6,235 bases of DNA from Candidatus Bathyarchaeota archaeon (GTDB lineage: Archaea; Thermoproteota; Bathyarchaeia; RBG-16-48-13; GCA-020355125): positions 1 through 6,235 of the forward strand of contig JAOZHK010000206.1 in the NCBI GenBank assembly GCA_026014905.1, read 5' to 3'. The first letter of the stretch is position 1. Each line of letters begins with the position of its first letter. Under the pieces are notes generated by a model. The model saw nothing but the letters and a program-made list of their open reading frames with translations, was not told the origin of the DNA and did not search any database. Below are positions 5,100 through 6,235 of the stretch, piece after piece. The translations under genes were made by a program, and so were the position numbers.

Positions 5100-5516
5100 A
5101 TGAGAGCGTCAAGTAAAAAACGAGTCATCCTTGAAAGCGGTAAACGAAAAACTGCAATCGCACGCGCTACATTACGTGCAGGGAAAGGACGCGTGAGAAT
5201 CAACAAAATACCACTTGAGATTTATACACCTGAGATCGCTCAGAAGAAGATTATGGAACCCCTGCTAGTGTTAGGCGATATGGTACAAGAAGTTGATATC
5301 GATGTCATCGTTTCTGGAGGAGGCGTGATTGGACAAGCAGGAGCCGCGAGAACTGCCGTTGCACGTGGACTTGCCAAATGGTTTAGAAAAGCTGCTATCC
5401 GTAACTCATTACAAACGTATGATCGTTATATGTTGACGGGCGACCCCCGACGAAAAGAACCAAAAAAGTTTGGCGGTCCGGGAGCTCGACGTAAAAAACA
5501 GAAATCCTATCGTTAA
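5100..5516 (+). CDS. rps9: 30S ribosomal protein S9 (uS9)
   Basis: Small-subunit head protein whose C-terminal tail reaches the anticodon loop of P-site tRNA. It has 138 residues, normal for archaea. Signatures: [20 protein letters not shown] (13-32), the glycine-rich [21 protein letters not shown] (71-91), and [19 protein letters not shown] (107-125). It ends with the conserved KKQKSYR whose terminal Arg contacts tRNA. GTGA at 5090-5093 can serve as a short SD 6 nt before the ATG. In most archaea it directly follows rpl13; here it follows rpl18e. Confidence 0.98.
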   Translation: MRASSKKRVILESGKRKTAIARATLRAGKGRVRINKIPLEIYTPEIAQKKIMEPLLVLGDMVQEVDIDVIVSGGGVIGQAGAARTAVARGLAKWFRKAAIRNSLQTYDRYMLTGDPRRKEPKKFGGPGARRKKQKSYR

Positions 5517-5533
5517 AGGAGATATATCAAATT

Positions 5534-5740
5534 ATGATGGTACCAGTTCGATGTTTTTCATGTGGAGGCGTAATAGGCGATAAGTGGGAAGAATTCGCAC
5601 AAAAAGTCAATCGAGGCGAAAACCCTAAACACGCCTTAGATGAGTTAGGGATTACCCGATACTGTTGTCGCCGCATGATTCTTTCTAATGTTGACATTAT
5701 TGATGAAATAATCAAATATTTCGAGATGACTACGACATAA
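5534..5740 (+). CDS. rpoN: DNA-directed RNA polymerase subunit N
   Basis: Small zinc-binding subunit (Rpb10 homologue) that joins the D-L-P assembly platform of RNA polymerase. It has 68 residues, the usual 60-75. Zinc ligands Cys7 and Cys10 in the RCFSCG motif and Cys44-Cys45 in YCCRRM are all present, and [16 protein letters not shown] is diagnostic. Of two adjacent ATGs (5534, 5537), the first is preferred because the family starts M-x-V-P-V-R-C. GGAGAT at 5518-5523 is the SD with a 10-nt spacer. It should not be confused with bacterial sigma-54, which shares the symbol. Confidence 0.97.
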   Translation: MMVPVRCFSCGGVIGDKWEEFAQKVNRGENPKHALDELGITRYCCRRMILSNVDIIDEIIKYFEMTTT

Positions 5741-5766
5741 ATTATTGGAAACGTAGGTAATAATTC

Positions 5767-6235
5767 ATGACGGAAAACGAAAACAGACCCGACACGGAAA
5801 AAGTGCTAGTTGAGGATAGTCTATTACTACCAATAGAAGCCCTGCTTTCAGCGGGTATCCATATTGGTACCCGGATCAAGACGAAAGATATGGAACCGTT
5901 TATCTATCGAGTTCGTCCAGATGGATTGTTTGTACTCGACGTGAAGAAGACGGATGAGCGGATTCGAATCGCTGGAAAGTTTCTATCAAAATTTGATCCA
6001 TACAAAGTAATAGTTGTATCATCCCGGCTCTACGGTAGAACCCCCGTTATCAAGTTCTCGGAAATCATACAAACCCACCCGGTTGTCGGGAGATTCCTCC
6101 CGGGATTATTCTCAAATCCGAATCATTCAAGCCATCTCGAAGCCGACGCGGTGGTTGTTACCGATCCACGAGCCGATAGACAAGCTGTCAAGGAAGCCGC
6201 ATTAGTTGGAATCCCAGTCTTAGCGCTTTGCGATA
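5767..6235 (+). CDS. rps2: 30S ribosomal protein S2 (uS2), 3' end beyond window
   Basis: Small-subunit protein of the archaeal/eukaryotic S2 (SA/RPSA) type. 156 codons are visible of an expected 200 or so. Seen in order: LLPIEALLSAGIHIGTRIKT (20-39), the strongly conserved PFIYRVRPDGLFVLDVKKTD (44-63), ERIRIAGKFLSKF (64-76), VVSSRLYGRTPVIKF (83-97), VVVTDPRADRQAVKEA (129-144) and GIPVLALCD (148-156) at the edge. A hydrophilic N-terminal extension of about 20 residues (MTENENRPDTEK...) precedes the conserved domain. The ATG at 5767 has AGGT at 5755-5758 as SD, 8 nt away. It follows rpoN by 26 nt, whereas rpoK and eno often lie between them in archaea. Confidence 0.97.
   Translation, partial: MTENENRPDTEKVLVEDSLLLPIEALLSAGIHIGTRIKTKDMEPFIYRVRPDGLFVLDVKKTDERIRIAGKFLSKFDPYKVIVVSSRLYGRTPVIKFSEIIQTHPVVGRFLPGLFSNPNHSSHLEADAVVVTDPRADRQAVKEAALVGIPVLALCD

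Noticed and set aside
6014..6205. 63-codon open frame at the right end
   Set aside because: It is a shadow of rps2, whose conserved frame continues to the window edge.

Overview
The window is archaeal chromosome. The right half is the conserved archaeal ribosomal-protein / RNA polymerase operon: rps13, rps4, rps11, rpoD, rpl18e, rps9, rpoN, rps2, all on the + strand. The proteins are of archaeal/eukaryotic type (eL18, RpoN with the CFSCG...CC signature, and an RpoD with an inserted ferredoxin-like domain). A gene for archaeal-type SRP RNA, an intron-bearing tRNA gene and TATA-like boxes fit this. The phylum cannot be fixed from sequence alone. CooC points to an organism with a carbon monoxide dehydrogenase (CODH, or CODH/acetyl-CoA synthase), hence probably an anaerobe. 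Multiple non-canonical tRNA introns and the gene order may help to place it.

Layout, left to right. At 1-653 (- strand) is the 5' part of cooC, the nickel-insertion ATPase for CODH, cut by the window edge, with a TTG start and a strong Shine-Dalgarno (SD) sequence. At 704-1031 (- strand) is a 328-nt SRP (7S) RNA gene with 13 perfectly paired terminal bases, a GGAG-capped helix 6, a GGAA-capped helix 8 and a TATA box 28 bp upstream. It lies head to head with 1134-1272 (+ strand), a tRNA-Ser(GCU) gene interrupted by two short inferred introns, in the D-loop and in the anticodon stem, with an encoded CCA end. At 1307-2359 (+) is a PdxA-family dehydrogenase, closer to the PdxA2 (4-phosphoerythronate/threonate) type than to the vitamin B6 enzyme. 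A hairpin plus T-tract at 2376-2397 separates it from the big operon, whose promoter region holds two inverted repeats.

From 2487 to the right edge the operon is tightly packed, with gaps of 3-26 nt and one 4-nt start/stop overlap (rpoD/rpl18e). Its products build the small ribosomal subunit (uS13, uS4, uS11, uS9, uS2), the large subunit (eL18) and the RNA polymerase assembly platform (RpoD, RpoN). Compared with the common archaeal order (rpl18e-rpl13-rps9-rpoN-rpoK-eno-rps2), rpl13, rpoK and enolase are missing from their usual places, with no room for remnants.

No mobile element, CRISPR array or defence system is visible. The most noteworthy items are the doubly interrupted tRNA, the SRP RNA followed at 50 nt by cooC, and the loss of rpl13, rpoK and eno from the operon.
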